64,000 bases of DNA from Bacillus sp. SJS (GCF_000732485.2 NZ_JAQV02000024.1:124001-188000); one strand, 5' to 3'; positions 43,846 to 52,620 are shown, counted from the first letter of the stretch. Numbers and translations are program-made. The notes: generated from the sequence alone by a model not told the origin.

Positions 43846-43852
43846 CCGAAAT

Positions 43853-43880
43853 GACTGCCGCTCTGGCAGTCTTTTTCTTT
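43853..43880 (+). terminator. terminator
   Basis: Perfect 7-bp stem GACTGCC/GGCAGTC, 5-base loop, then TTTTTCTTTT. Confidence 0.88.
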
Positions 43881-43954
43881 TCGCTTTCCCCCTTGCTTCT
43901 ATTCTGCTTTTGCTATAAAGTGGATAAAATATCCTTTTAAAGGGGGAGCAGACA

Positions 43955-45178
43955 ATGAAGAAAAAAGCCGCACTCCTCTTAACCTCAACCGGGATCTCCA
44001 ATCTCGGAGACTGGATCTATTTCATCCCCTTGAACATGATGGTTTACAGCATGACGGGTTCTGCTGCCGCAGTAGCCGGGCTTTACATGATCCGTCCGCT
44101 GGCTGGCATAATGACTTCCTTTTGGGCTGGAAGTTTAATAGACCGGTATTCTCAGAGGAACCTGATGATGGGGCTCGATTTGATAAGGGCGATCCTCGTT
44201 TTGCTTTTATTAGCCGCTCCTTCCCTTCCTGTTATTTACGCTCTCGTCTTTTTCATCTGTATGGCGGATGCGTTTTATGATCCTGCTGCAGCAGCTTATA
44301 CAGTCAGGCTGATTCCATCTAAAGACCGTCAAGTTTTTAACTCCTATAAGAGCCTCGTCTGGTCCGGTTCATTTATACTCGGTCCCGCTCTTGCCGGACT
44401 GCTGTTTATGACCGGTCGGCCGGAATTTGCGTTTTTTTCTAACTCTTTATCCTTTGTTCTTTCTGCAATTCTTCTCTTTCGGTTGCCCGATCTCAGAACG
44501 GAGGAGCATTCTTCTGAAAAAAGAATTTCTTTTTCCGTTTTGGCAGAGGATTGGCGAATAGTCATGAGATATATGAAATCCGAAAGCTATGTGATGACTG
44601 TATATCTCCTCTTTAACGGACTCATGATGATGGCGGCCGCTCTCGACTCCCAGGAAGTGGTGTTTTCCCGGGAAATCCTGAAGCTCTCTGACAGCGTTTA
44701 TGGTCTGCTTGTTAGTATTTCCGGCGTAGGATTACTGATTGGATCTTTTATTAATCGGTTAGCTGTAAAGAAACTGTCTCCATCCGTACTGATCGCCAGC
44801 GGAGGCTTGATGATTGCTGTAGGCTATCTCGTGTACTCCCTCTCCTCCACGTTTATAATGGCAGCCATCGGGTTTTTCATTCTCGCCTTCTTTATGGCGT
44901 TTGCGAACACCGGGATCTGGACGTTTTATCAGGATCACGTTCCGGCAGACATCATGGGACGGGTCGGAAGTGCGCTAGGCATGGTGATCTCGCTCATTCA
45001 AGTGATTTTTGTATCTGGAATTGGACTTGCTGGGGATTGGTTTCCTTTGAGAATCGTGATTATTTCGGGGGCAGGTGTTATGGTGCTCCTCTCCCTGCTC
45101 CTGTTCACAGCGGCAATGAAGCCTTTTTCACACATGCCCCAACTGGGAAAGCAGCTTAATAAAAGTGATGTGAGGTGA
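43955..45178 (+). CDS. MFS transporter (MFS_3, YfiS-like)
   Basis: 407 residues, about 12 helices. Motif A-like SLIDRYSQRNLMMGLDLIRA after helix 2 and FYQDHVPADIMGRVGSALGM in the second half place it in the MFS_3/EntS-like exporter group. Substrate unknown; siderophores or macrolides are handled by relatives. ATG at 43955 follows AAAGGGGGAGCAGACA. A 46-codon gene follows after four bases. Confidence 0.85.
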   Translation: MKKKAALLLTSTGISNLGDWIYFIPLNMMVYSMTGSAAAVAGLYMIRPLAGIMTSFWAGSLIDRYSQRNLMMGLDLIRAILVLLLLAAPSLPVIYALVFFICMADAFYDPAAAAYTVRLIPSKDRQVFNSYKSLVWSGSFILGPALAGLLFMTGRPEFAFFSNSLSFVLSAILLFRLPDLRTEEHSSEKRISFSVLAEDWRIVMRYMKSESYVMTVYLLFNGLMMMAAALDSQEVVFSREILKLSDSVYGLLVSISGVGLLIGSFINRLAVKKLSPSVLIASGGLMIAVGYLVYSLSSTFIMAAIGFFILAFFMAFANTGIWTFYQDHVPADIMGRVGSALGMVISLIQVIFVSGIGLAGDWFPLRIVIISGAGVMVLLSLLLFTAAMKPFSHMPQLGKQLNKSDVR

Positions 45179-45182
45179 GAAC

Positions 45183-45323
45183 ATGACATTTTTAATCACG
45201 ATTATTCTGATTGTATTCTTATATGATTTCACCAAATTAAGACAGCAAAACAAAGAAATCATTGAACAAAATGACAAAATCATCTCCGTGCTGGAGGAAA
45301 TAAACAAGAAGGAAAAAATGTAA
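45183..45323 (+). CDS. 46-residue membrane-anchored coiled-coil peptide
   Basis: One N-terminal membrane helix (FLITIILIVFLYDF) followed by a charged helix with a heptad-like pattern (LRQQNKEIIEQNDKIISVLEEINKKEK). ATG at 45183, with GAGGTGAGAAC upstream inside the 3' end of the MFS gene, and a strong terminator immediately after the stop. Translation is probably coupled to the transporter, suggesting an accessory subunit. No family known to me. Confidence 0.75.
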   Translation: MTFLITIILIVFLYDFTKLRQQNKEIIEQNDKIISVLEEINKKEKM

Positions 45324-45353
45324 AAACCGCGGTGATCGTAACCGCGGTTTTCC
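45323..45353. terminator. bidirectional terminator
   Basis: AACCGCGGT (45325-45333) / ACCGCGGTT (45341-45349), A-tract on one side and T-tract on the other, between convergent genes. Confidence 0.88.
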
Positions 45354-45363
45354 CTTTTCATCA

Positions 45364-45783
45364 TTACGTATCAATTACTGTATCCACCGCAAGCGTATTT
45401 GTTGCAGTAGAGGCAGACGTAACATTGCTGAAATTCAGGTACTCCAGCACGACTGGTGCTCCGAGCAGAATGGATGCACGGATGAGTAGATTGTTCGCTG
45501 ATAATGTAGAGAGGCCCCCCTGCTGCAGAACCCCATTTACGTAGACATTTACCACCGTTTCGGTATTTGGAACCGGCAGTCCGCCTGCGGCCAAACTATT
45601 CCCATTGTCATCCCGAAACGATGTCGCAGGGATGGTAGTATTGCCGCCTAAAATCATAAGGGCCGTCACGTTGGCTGCATACCGGGAAGCGATCGGAGCA
45701 ACATCTGTAACCGTGCTCACATTTACATCCCCGCTTACCGTATTGGAAGCAGAAAGGACGAGTTTAATCAATTCAGCTGGCAT
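45364..45783 (-). CDS. DUF4183 family protein
   Basis: 139 residues rich in small and beta-forming residues; VVNVYVNGVLQQGG, LSANNLLIRASILLGAPVVLEYLNF match the DUF4183 core. Members are often spore-surface or exosporium associated in the B. cereus group. ATG at 45783 follows AAGAAGGATTTAG. Fifteen bases after the neighbouring DUF4183 gene, so a two-gene operon. Confidence 0.78.
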   Translation of the reverse strand: MPAELIKLVLSASNTVSGDVNVSTVTDVAPIASRYAANVTALMILGGNTTIPATSFRDDNGNSLAAGGLPVPNTETVVNVYVNGVLQQGGLSTLSANNLLIRASILLGAPVVLEYLNFSNVTSASTATNTLAVDTVIDT

Positions 45784-45798
45784 CTAAATCCTTCTTTC

Positions 45799-46119
45799 TT
45801 AATGAAGTTTGACAAACTGAATAATAATGGCTGTCCCATCTAGAGGAACATCTCGTGTTTTGAGCGTAAAAAGGCCTTTTTGAACTTCATAATTATGCTC
45901 CGGCTGCAGAACAGCATTAATAAAGACATTCAGATAGGAAACATCTTTTGGGTCGAGAATCTCTGTATTGCTGTATGGGAGCAGCGCATCTGCATTTGTG
46001 TAATGCAGGCTCTTCCCATTGGAGAGTGCATAGTAAGCAAGAACCTCCGTCTTTCTTGGCAGCCTTTTGCGAATGAAGCCGGAAGCAATCTTAGGAATCA
46101 TGGTCAGCGGCGGATTCAA
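45799..46119 (-). CDS. DUF4183 family protein
   Basis: 106 residues. AYYALSNGKSLHYTNADALLPYSN, ILDPKDVSYLNVFINAVLQPEHNYEV and FTLKTRDVPLDGTAIIIQFV are the standard DUF4183 pattern, more typical than the downstream partner. Probable TTG start at 46119 with GGGGGAG upstream; an ATG six codons later is possible. Confidence 0.78.
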   Translation of the reverse strand: MNPPLTMIPKIASGFIRKRLPRKTEVLAYYALSNGKSLHYTNADALLPYSNTEILDPKDVSYLNVFINAVLQPEHNYEVQKGLFTLKTRDVPLDGTAIIIQFVKLH

Positions 46120-46326
46120 CCCTTCTCTCCCCCTTCAGCGTTTTTCTATCTGCTGCTATTTTATTTTCCATTGAATAAAAGGGTTCTTACGTCGAACCTG
46201 CTGAATAAACTATTCCGGCAAGCAAATGGTATAATTACCCATGCAAAAATAATAGAGAGGGCGACGAATGATACATTATTAAGATATATCTTTATTTCAG
46301 ATCTGGCAGCCAGAGGTTCTTGATCC

Positions 46327-46800
46327 TCACTCGAATAATAGCACCCGCGGCCTTATTCCAAGCAATTCCAAATACATATGCAGCTGGGCTCTGTGATGGT
46401 ATATGTGACCCAGGATTTCAAGAAGCCATTCATATCTGGAGTAGCCTGTCCCCCAATAAGAGATTTTTTCCTCCATCAGCTCTGCTTCACTGAAGGAATA
46501 AAAAGCTTCTTTCAGCGCATTAAAATTCTTATAGAGCTCGGTTCCCGCATTTTCTGCTCTTCTAAATGGATGAGAGAGATAATAGTCCGCCATCTCATCC
46601 TTCGAGGCTTCTTCCATAATTAAATAATCCGCGCGGTAGAGAAGGGATAGATGATTCAGCAGTTCACCAAGGGATCTCTTATTTTCTAGATAGCTCCAAT
46701 TTAAATCACTCTCTTCTGCTAAAATGGCCATTTCTATAATAGAACGATTTGCAACTTCAAGCTGGCTAAAGATGGAACTTAATAGAATTCGTTGATGCAT
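46327..46800 (-). CDS. DinB-like four-helix protein
   Basis: 157 residues, third DinB-superfamily gene in the window but divergent from the other two. Candidate metal histidines are H50 (LLNHLSLL), H131 and H135 (LGHIYHHRAQLH). Role unknown. ATG at 46800 follows ACAGGTGAACAGAG. Confidence 0.75.
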   Translation of the reverse strand: MHQRILLSSIFSQLEVANRSIIEMAILAEESDLNWSYLENKRSLGELLNHLSLLYRADYLIMEEASKDEMADYYLSHPFRRAENAGTELYKNFNALKEAFYSFSEAELMEEKISYWGTGYSRYEWLLEILGHIYHHRAQLHMYLELLGIRPRVLLFE

Positions 46801-46851
46801 CTCTGTTCACCTGTCGATCTTTTTGGGATTTATTACAATGATCAAAAATTT

Positions 46852-47110
46852 AGTGCCTGACCCTTAATGCTTTACCGCAGCAGGGGTCAGAGGGATAGGT
46901 TCTCGATCCTATCCGCCGCAAGACTTCGCAAGTTTGGTGCCGGAGCTTTAGTCCGGTAAAATTTAAGGGGACTGGCACTGTGCCAGTCCCCACATTCTTC
47001 ACCGCAGCAGGGGACAAAGACTGTTCTCTGCCAGCCCTTGCCGCAGTATGGTTGAAGCCATATGGTGCCGAAGCTTTACTTCTTTAGCAGAGTAGGGGTC
47101 AGACACTTCC
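46852..47110. repeat. REP-like palindromic repeat cluster
   Basis: Contains TGACCC...GGGGTCA pairs, the 25-base palindrome GGGGACTGGCAC-T-GTGCCAGTCCCC (46967-46991), a GGATAGG/CCTATCC hairpin, and repeated pieces CCGCAGCAGGGG and GTGCCG.AGCTTTA. It shares AAGACTTCGC and the TGACCCC/GGGGTCA ends with the element at 34751-35003. It fills the gap between metC and the third dinB-like gene. Confidence 0.8.
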
Positions 47111-47201
47111 ATACCCGATTTCACCCTTTTAAGATTATGAATCTAACACCGCCAAAACCGGTTCCACCTTTATCAGAGCGGCAACAACAACACCCGCCCC
47201 T

Positions 47202-48407
47202 TTATCTCCGCCCGCTTCCCTGAACACGCGCGTACTGCAGCGGCTTTGTTTTTGGCAGCAAATCCAGAGCTGACCCAAAGTCCTGAATCAGGTCCTCTGC
47301 TTTCTCAAGACCCACACTGACACGGAGCAGTCCGTCTGTAATTCCTCTTGCGTACCGCTCTTCCCTCGGCATTGCTGCATGTGACATTTTAGCCGGATAT
47401 GAAAGAATCGTTTCTACGGCGCCAAGGCTGACGGCAAAAACCGGAAGCTGAACGTTTTGGACGAGCTTTCGAACGGCATCTTCATCTGACAGTCTGAATG
47501 AGAGCACGGCACCCGGTCCGTCTGCCTGATAGCGCTGTACGGAACAGCCGGGGTGGAAGGAAAGACCCGGATAATAGACTTCCTCTACGGCCGGATGCCT
47601 TGATAGGAAGGCGGCCAGCTTAAGGGCAGATTCGGTCGATTGCTTTAAACGGACGTGAAGGGTTTTCAACCCCCTTAATACGAGCCAGGAATCCTGTGCT
47701 CCAAGTATAGCTCCAAATGAATTTTGCAGTTTGTAAAGCTGGTTTCCCAGTTCTTCGTCATTCACAGCCGCGAGCCCCGCCACGACATCACTGTGGCCTG
47801 CCAAAAATTTCGTTGCACTGTGAAGCACAACGTCTACTCCTAAATTGAGCGGACGCTGAAGTGCCGGTGTCAGAAAAGTATTATCCAGAAACGTTAAACA
47901 GTTATTAGCTTTCGCAAGTTTAACAATCCCTTGGATATCGGTAATTTTAAGCAGCGGATTAGAGGGTGTTTCTAAATAAATCACTTTTGTATTCGGACGA
48001 ATTTTAGACGCTACATTGTGCAGATCGGTCATATCCACAAATGTATATTCAATTCCAAACCGGCTCAAAACCTCTGTCACCATCCGGTACGTACCGCCGT
48101 AGACATCCTCCGTCACGAGGACATGATCTCCTTTTGATAATAAAAGAAAGGCTGTAGAGATTGCGCTCATACCCGATGAAAATGCAAATCCTCTCGTTCC
48201 CCCTTCAAGATCGGCAATTGCTTTTTCAAGTACTTCCCTAGTCGGGTTGCCTGAACGGGCGTAATCATATTTTCCGAACTGATCAAAATCAGACTGATGG
48301 AAGGTGGACGATAAGTGGACCGGAACGCTTACCCCTCCTGTTTCTTTATCCGTCTTATGGCTATTGTGCAGCAGCTTCGTCTGGATGGACCAATCAGTAT
48401 TGCTCAA
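47202..48407 (-). CDS. metC: cystathionine beta-lyase
   Basis: 401-residue PLP enzyme of the Cys/Met metabolism family that cleaves cystathionine to homocysteine. Schiff-base lysine K200 in SATKFLAGHSDV, phosphate-binding SSGMSA near 78 and YLETPSNPLLKITDI are diagnostic. TTG at 48407, behind AAGGAGGAGG, overlaps the end of metI by 14 bases. The order metI-metC matches B. subtilis (yjcI-yjcJ). Confidence 0.93.
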   Translation of the reverse strand: MSNTDWSIQTKLLHNSHKTDKETGGVSVPVHLSSTFHQSDFDQFGKYDYARSGNPTREVLEKAIADLEGGTRGFAFSSGMSAISTAFLLLSKGDHVLVTEDVYGGTYRMVTEVLSRFGIEYTFVDMTDLHNVASKIRPNTKVIYLETPSNPLLKITDIQGIVKLAKANNCLTFLDNTFLTPALQRPLNLGVDVVLHSATKFLAGHSDVVAGLAAVNDEELGNQLYKLQNSFGAILGAQDSWLVLRGLKTLHVRLKQSTESALKLAAFLSRHPAVEEVYYPGLSFHPGCSVQRYQADGPGAVLSFRLSDEDAVRKLVQNVQLPVFAVSLGAVETILSYPAKMSHAAMPREERYARGITDGLLRVSVGLEKAEDLIQDFGSALDLLPKTKPLQYARVQGSGRR

Positions 48408-49518
48408 TTTTTTCCTCCTCCTTCACAGCCTGGAATGCCTGATGCAAATCAGCTTTGAGATCTTCTGCGTGCTCGATTCCTACCGAGAAACGCAGAAGCC
48501 GATTACAGACACCGTTTGCCGTACGTATTTCTTCTGGTATATCCATATGCGTCTGAGTGGCTGGATACGTCATCAAACTCTCAACCCCGCCAAGACTTTC
48601 TGCGAACGTAATCGTCTTCAAATTTTTCAGGAATGGATTCACCCATTCCTCTTTCGCGACCCGGAACGACAGCATGCCCCCTCTTCCCGGATACAGTACA
48701 TCACTTACTTCCGGGACTTCTTCTAAAAATTCGGCTATATCAGCTGCATTCTGTTCATGCTGCCTCATCCGAAGTGCCAGTGTTTTTAATCCCCGGATTA
48801 AAAGCCATGAATCAAACGGAGCGAGAACGGCGCCGATTGCATTGTGATGGGAAGCAAGCTCCGCACAAAGTTCCTTACCTTTTGCCACAACGATTCCAGC
48901 AAGGAGATCATTATGTCCTCCGAGATATTTAGTTGCACTGTGAATGACGATATCAGCTCCGCTCTTTAATGGCTGCTGGATGACAGGAGTATAGAATGTA
49001 TTATCCACAATCAGCAGCAGGCCGTGGCGCTTCGCTACTTCTGCAACTGCTGCAATATCCACCTCCTGCATAAGCGGATTCGTTGGAGTTTCCAGAAAGA
49101 TCGCCTTCGTATTCGGAAGGATCCTAGCCTCTGTACTCACAGGATCTGCAAATGAATCATATTGGAATGTCAGTCCATACTTACGCCATTCCTGTTCAAA
49201 CAGCCTGTAGGTTCCTCCGTAAATATCGGATGAGGCAATAATGTCATCTCCGGTTTTAAATAGCGCCATAATGGTCTGAATGGCTCCCATCCCTGAGCTG
49301 AAGGCAAACCCCTGATTTCCGCCTTCTAAGTCCGCCAAAGCCTTTTCAGCGATGGCACGTGTCGGATTGCCGGTTCGTATGTAATCAAAACCGGTCGATT
49401 CCCCGATTCCTGAATGACGGTAAGCTGTCGTTAAATAAATGGGAGGATTAACGGCGCCTGTCGTCTGTTCACTTCGGTTGCCGATTTGGGCTAAGATCGT
49501 TTCTGTATGTTTTGTCAT
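48394..49518 (-). CDS. metI: cystathionine gamma-synthase/O-acetylhomoserine thiolyase
   Basis: 374-residue PLP enzyme, paralogue of metC. Schiff-base lysine K197 in SATKYLGGHNDL, FSSGMGAIQT and LETPTNPLMQEVDI are present. It makes cystathionine (or homocysteine from sulfide) from O-acylhomoserine. It is first gene of the SAM-riboswitch-controlled metIC operon, so it is repressed when SAM is abundant. Confidence 0.93.
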   Translation of the reverse strand: MTKHTETILAQIGNRSEQTTGAVNPPIYLTTAYRHSGIGESTGFDYIRTGNPTRAIAEKALADLEGGNQGFAFSSGMGAIQTIMALFKTGDDIIASSDIYGGTYRLFEQEWRKYGLTFQYDSFADPVSTEARILPNTKAIFLETPTNPLMQEVDIAAVAEVAKRHGLLLIVDNTFYTPVIQQPLKSGADIVIHSATKYLGGHNDLLAGIVVAKGKELCAELASHHNAIGAVLAPFDSWLLIRGLKTLALRMRQHEQNAADIAEFLEEVPEVSDVLYPGRGGMLSFRVAKEEWVNPFLKNLKTITFAESLGGVESLMTYPATQTHMDIPEEIRTANGVCNRLLRFSVGIEHAEDLKADLHQAFQAVKEEEKIEQY

Positions 49519-49551
49519 TTTACACCCTCGCTTCTGCAGATTAAGAATACA

Positions 49552-49586
49552 AAAAAGCCTTCCCCTAAAATAAGAAGAAGGCTTGT
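49552..49586 (-). terminator. SAM-controlled terminator of metIC
   Basis: Minus-strand AAGCCTTC/GAAGGCTT stem, 14-base loop, then TTTTTTGTATT, between the aptamer and the metI start. Confidence 0.88.
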
Positions 49587-49604
49587 CGCTTAACAGTTCT
49601 TCTT

Positions 49605-49710
49605 CTCATCTCCCAAGCTCGCTTGCTGGATTTAGCACCTTGGCACGCCTAGAGCGTTCTGCCGGTTGCTGAGGTTTCGCAGGGCCAGTCCCTCCACCTC
49701 TCTGGATAAG
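49605..49710 (-). promoter_or_regulatory. SAM-I riboswitch of metI-metC
   Basis: Minus-strand core: TTATCCAGAGAGGTGGAGG, GACTGGCCCTGCGAAACC, CAGCAACCGG and AAGGTGCTAAATCCAGCA, with closing GGGAGATGAG. It matches the known S-box leader position of metIC in Bacillus. Confidence 0.95.
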
Positions 49711-49860
49711 AATAAATCGTAAGGAATATTATGAATTTTTTATAACTTTAACGCAATTTTATAAATTTTACAAGTGATTCATGTAAACTTTCCCTGATTT
49801 TCCGGAAAAGCATTTTTTTAAAAATCATGATAAAATAAGTGGAAGCGAATACAACTCAAA

Positions 49861-50050
49861 AGCGGAGGCGCTCTAGTAAGGTAGTTCTGCTAAATGCGCG
49901 GCGTCCTGCCGCAACGCAGAACTGACCGGCCTCCTGCCGGCCCCCGACAAGCATAAGACAATCAGCCGTGGGAAAGACGTGGGAACTGACCCGCATCCTG
50001 CGGGCCCGGAGGTTGAGTGGCATATGACCTCGAGGGGCTAGGCGCCGGAG
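49861..50050. other. GC-rich structured element with three same-loop hairpins
   Basis: Outer stem GGCGC.CTAG (49867-49876) with CTAGGCGCC (50038-50046). Inside are AGTTCTGC/GCAGAACT (49883-49890, 49916-49923) and three 5-bp hairpins with pentaloops: GCGGC-gtcct-GCCGC (49898-49912), CCGGC-ctcct-GCCGG (49926-49940) and CCCGC-atcct-GCGGG (49990-50004). Read on the other strand the loops are AGGAN. It lies between the metI riboswitch and yjcH. From memory, Bacillaceae genomes carry dispersed intergenic repeats with CCCCGACAAGCATAAG, also present here. Confidence 0.75.
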
Positions 50051-50104
50051 CTAGATACAAAAACTATGTACAAACCTTACTTAATTCATCTGGAGGACTT
50101 ATCT

Positions 50105-50827
50105 GTGGAGAAGCAAACTGGAGTTGTCAAAGAAGCTTCCTTTTTTTCAGGCGCATTGAACGAAGATCTGACTGTCCTTACATATTTGCCAAAAAGCTAT
50201 TCCCCTCTGTATAAGTACAGTCTGCTGATTGCGCAGGATGGGCAGGATTATTTCAGGCTTGGGAGGATTGCCCGCCAGTATGAATCCCTGCTTGAGAACG
50301 GCGGACTGGAGAATGTAATCATTGTCGGCATTCCATACAAGAATGTACAGGACCGCCGGGCAAAATACCATCCCGACGGTGAGAAATTCCCTGCTTATAA
50401 ACGGTTTCTTGCCCATGAGCTTGTCCCGTTTCTGGACAGGGAGTTCCCAACATATCAGGTTGGACAGGGACGCGCACTCATTGGTGATTCGCTCGCCGCA
50501 ACAGTCGGATTCATGACAGCACTCGACTATCCGAGTATTTTTGGTAAAATCATTATGCAGTCCCCTTATGTTGACGAAAAGGTCCTAAATGCTGTCATGC
50601 AATACGATGCAGAGCCGAATTTGACTATCTATCATCAGATTGGCGAAAAGGAAACTGATGTTAAGACAACGGCTGGAGAAGTGCAGAATTTCATCGAACC
50701 GAATCGCAAATTGCAAAAAGCGATCGAAAAAAAAGGATTTCCTTACACATATGAAGAATTTGATGGGGACCACACATGGACACATTGGCAGCCTTTACTG
50801 CCTAAGGCGCTTAAAGCCATGTTTTAA
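50105..50827 (+). CDS. yjcH: alpha/beta-hydrolase-fold esterase, YjcH
   Basis: 240 residues from this start, cytoplasmic, of the putative esterase (Fes/IroE-like) family. Nucleophile in [11 protein letters not shown], with acid near GEKETD and histidine in [10 protein letters not shown]. Substrate unknown. GTG at 50105 is eight bases after GGAGG and gives the family's usual start near [14 protein letters not shown] at 50066 extends it by 13 residues but has only a distant GGAG. First gene of yjcH-yjcG-yjcF, in B. subtilis order. Confidence 0.85.
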   Translation: MEKQTGVVKEASFFSGALNEDLTVLTYLPKSYSPLYKYSLLIAQDGQDYFRLGRIARQYESLLENGGLENVIIVGIPYKNVQDRRAKYHPDGEKFPAYKRFLAHELVPFLDREFPTYQVGQGRALIGDSLAATVGFMTALDYPSIFGKIIMQSPYVDEKVLNAVMQYDAEPNLTIYHQIGEKETDVKTTAGEVQNFIEPNRKLQKAIEKKGFPYTYEEFDGDHTWTHWQPLLPKALKAMF

Positions 50828-50859
50828 TTAACTACTACTTACTACTGGAGGGAACCTGT

Positions 50860-51378
50860 ATGAAATATGGAATTGTCCTATTTCCGGCAAAAAAACTTCA
50901 AGATCTGGCGAATTCCTACCGAAAACGCTATGACCCTCATTACGCGCTTATTCCGCCGCACTTGACTCTGAAGACGCCATTTGAAGCGTCAGATGAAGAA
51001 ATAAAGGCGATTTCCAAAGAACTTCGATCTGTTGCAAACAAGCTGAGCCCGATTAAGCTTGAGGTGCAAAAAATCAGTTCATTCTCACCTGTAAACAACG
51101 TGATCTACCTTAAGGTGGAGCCTAATGATGAATTAATGGAGCTTCATACCGAGCTTCATTCAGGATCTCTTACTTCCGAGCCTGAATATTCTTTTGTTCC
51201 GCACATCACAATTGGCCAAAAGCTATCTGATGCAGAAATGGCAGATGTTTTGGGACAGCTGAAAATGCAGGATAATCATCATATTGAACTGATTGACCGT
51301 TTCCACCTGCTCTATCAGCTTGATAACGGAGCTTGGACTGTTTATGAAACGTTCATCCTGGAAAAAGGAGAACTCTAA
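50860..51378 (+). CDS. yjcG: 2H phosphoesterase-family protein YjcG
   Basis: 172-residue member of the 2'-5' RNA ligase/cyclic phosphodiesterase superfamily. The two HxTx motifs are H34-L-T36 ([10 protein letters not shown]) and H115-I-T117 (FVPHITIGQ). A bacterial substrate is not established; RNA 2',3'-cyclic phosphate is plausible. ATG at 50860 follows GGAGGGAACCTGT. The stop overlaps the yjcF start (TAATG). Confidence 0.92.
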   Translation: MKYGIVLFPAKKLQDLANSYRKRYDPHYALIPPHLTLKTPFEASDEEIKAISKELRSVANKLSPIKLEVQKISSFSPVNNVIYLKVEPNDELMELHTELHSGSLTSEPEYSFVPHITIGQKLSDAEMADVLGQLKMQDNHHIELIDRFHLLYQLDNGAWTVYETFILEKGEL

Positions 51379-51800
51379 TGCTCGCAAAAGTTGTACAGAC
51401 GGAAAAAGAAATGCAGGATGCCTTCTCAATCAGAATGAAGGTATTCGTTGAAGAACAAAAAGTACCGGCAGAGGAAGAGGTAGATGAAAACGAGGAAATG
51501 TCCGTGCATGTCGTCCTATACGATGAAAGCATGCCAGTCGGCACCGGCCGGATTCGTGAAGCAGACGGCTACGGAAAGCTCGAGCGCATCTGCATTCTCC
51601 CCTCTTACCGGGGAAAAGGCGCAGGCAGCCTGATTATGAAGGAACTTGAAATTGTCGCCGCTCCAAACATTGAGAAATTCAAGCTGAATGCACAGACTCA
51701 AGCGATTCCCTTTTATGAAAAGCTTGGCTATGAAGTGCGTTCCGGTGTATTCATGGATGCCGGCATCCCTCACGTAACGATGATCAAAAGCCGTTTATGA
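51378..51800 (+). CDS. yjcF: GNAT acetyltransferase YjcF
   Basis: 140 residues. AFSIRMKVFVEEQKVPAEEEVDE and acetyl-CoA loop CILPSYRGKGAGSLIMKELE are typical of the ElaA/YjcF subgroup. The C-terminal FYEKLGYEVRSGVFMDAGIPH confirms the fold. Substrate unknown. Translation coupled to yjcG through TAATG. Confidence 0.92.
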   Translation: MLAKVVQTEKEMQDAFSIRMKVFVEEQKVPAEEEVDENEEMSVHVVLYDESMPVGTGRIREADGYGKLERICILPSYRGKGAGSLIMKELEIVAAPNIEKFKLNAQTQAIPFYEKLGYEVRSGVFMDAGIPHVTMIKSRL

Positions 51801-51831
51801 CAGACAGCGATTAAGCTGTCTGTTTTTTTTG
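51800..51831 (+). terminator. terminator of yjcHGF
   Basis: CAGACAGC (51801-51808) / GCTGTCTG (51815-51822) followed by TTTTTTTT. Confidence 0.92.
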
Positions 51832-51875
51832 AGTGAAAACCATTGTTAGTGTGCAATCTATAAAGGGTGATTTCG

Positions 51876-52550
51876 ATGGATATGTACAGAATATCAACAG
51901 AATTGGTCGTTGGATTCTTCGGATTGTTTGTCATGTCAAGACTGCTTGGCAAAACTCAAATTACGCAAATTACGACCTTTGACTTCATATCGGCTCTTGT
52001 CCTTGGAGAACTCGTAGGAAATGCCGTATATGACGATGAAATTGGACTATTGGATATTCTTTTTGCCATTTCTATTTGGGGGATTCTTATATTTGTAATT
52101 GAGTGGCTGACTCAAAAATCGAATAAAGCGAGGGTTATGATGGAGGGAAGCCCAACCATCATCATCCGCAATGGAAGAATTTTGAGAGAGCAGCTAAAAA
52201 AAGAAAAGCTTGATTTAAACCAGCTTCAGCATCTGATCCGATCCAAAGGTACGTTTTCCATGCGGGAAATTGAGTTTGCCATTTTAGAAACTGATGGCAG
52301 TGTGAGTATCTTGAAAAAGCCTCAATTTGACATGCCGGTCCGAACTGATTTTTCCATGATGGGCTCCATGCCTGTTCTCCCCTACAGTCTGGTGCTGGAC
52401 GGAGCAGTGCAGAGGGACAATTTAAAAGAAGCAGGTCTCAAGGAAGAATGGCTTGTTAATGAGCTTTCAAATCAGGGCATCCACTCCTATCAGCATGTGC
52501 TTTATGCGGAATGGCGCAAGGGAGACGACCTATATATCCAAAAAAAATAA
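51876..52550 (+). CDS. DUF421 (YetF-type) membrane protein
   Basis: 224 residues: two to three N-terminal helices (LVVGFFGLFVMSRLL, FDFISALVLGELVGNAV, LLDILFAISIWGILIFVIEWL), then a soluble DUF421 domain with EGSPTIIIRNGRILREQLKKEKL and MREIEFAILETDGSVSILKK. Relatives occur as spore or vegetative membrane proteins of unknown role. ATG at 51876 is eight bases after AAGGG; the GTG at 51867 is part of that site. Confidence 0.88.
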   Translation: MDMYRISTELVVGFFGLFVMSRLLGKTQITQITTFDFISALVLGELVGNAVYDDEIGLLDILFAISIWGILIFVIEWLTQKSNKARVMMEGSPTIIIRNGRILREQLKKEKLDLNQLQHLIRSKGTFSMREIEFAILETDGSVSILKKPQFDMPVRTDFSMMGSMPVLPYSLVLDGAVQRDNLKEAGLKEEWLVNELSNQGIHSYQHVLYAEWRKGDDLYIQKK

Positions 52551-52572
52551 GACCAGCTTTATGGTCTTTTTA
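52549..52572 (+). terminator. terminator of the DUF421 gene
   Basis: AAGACCA/TGGTCTT with a 6-base loop and a following T-tract; it overlaps the stop codon. Confidence 0.85.
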
Positions 52573-52620
52573 CGGGCCGCTCATGGGCGTACAGAACGGC
52601 CTCCCCCTTTTATACGGTGA

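Noticed and set aside
46229-46320. TATAAT-like sequence and a four-codon frame (MIHY) before the dinB-like 3' end
   Set aside because: No -35 element and no downstream gene on the plus strand; likely chance.
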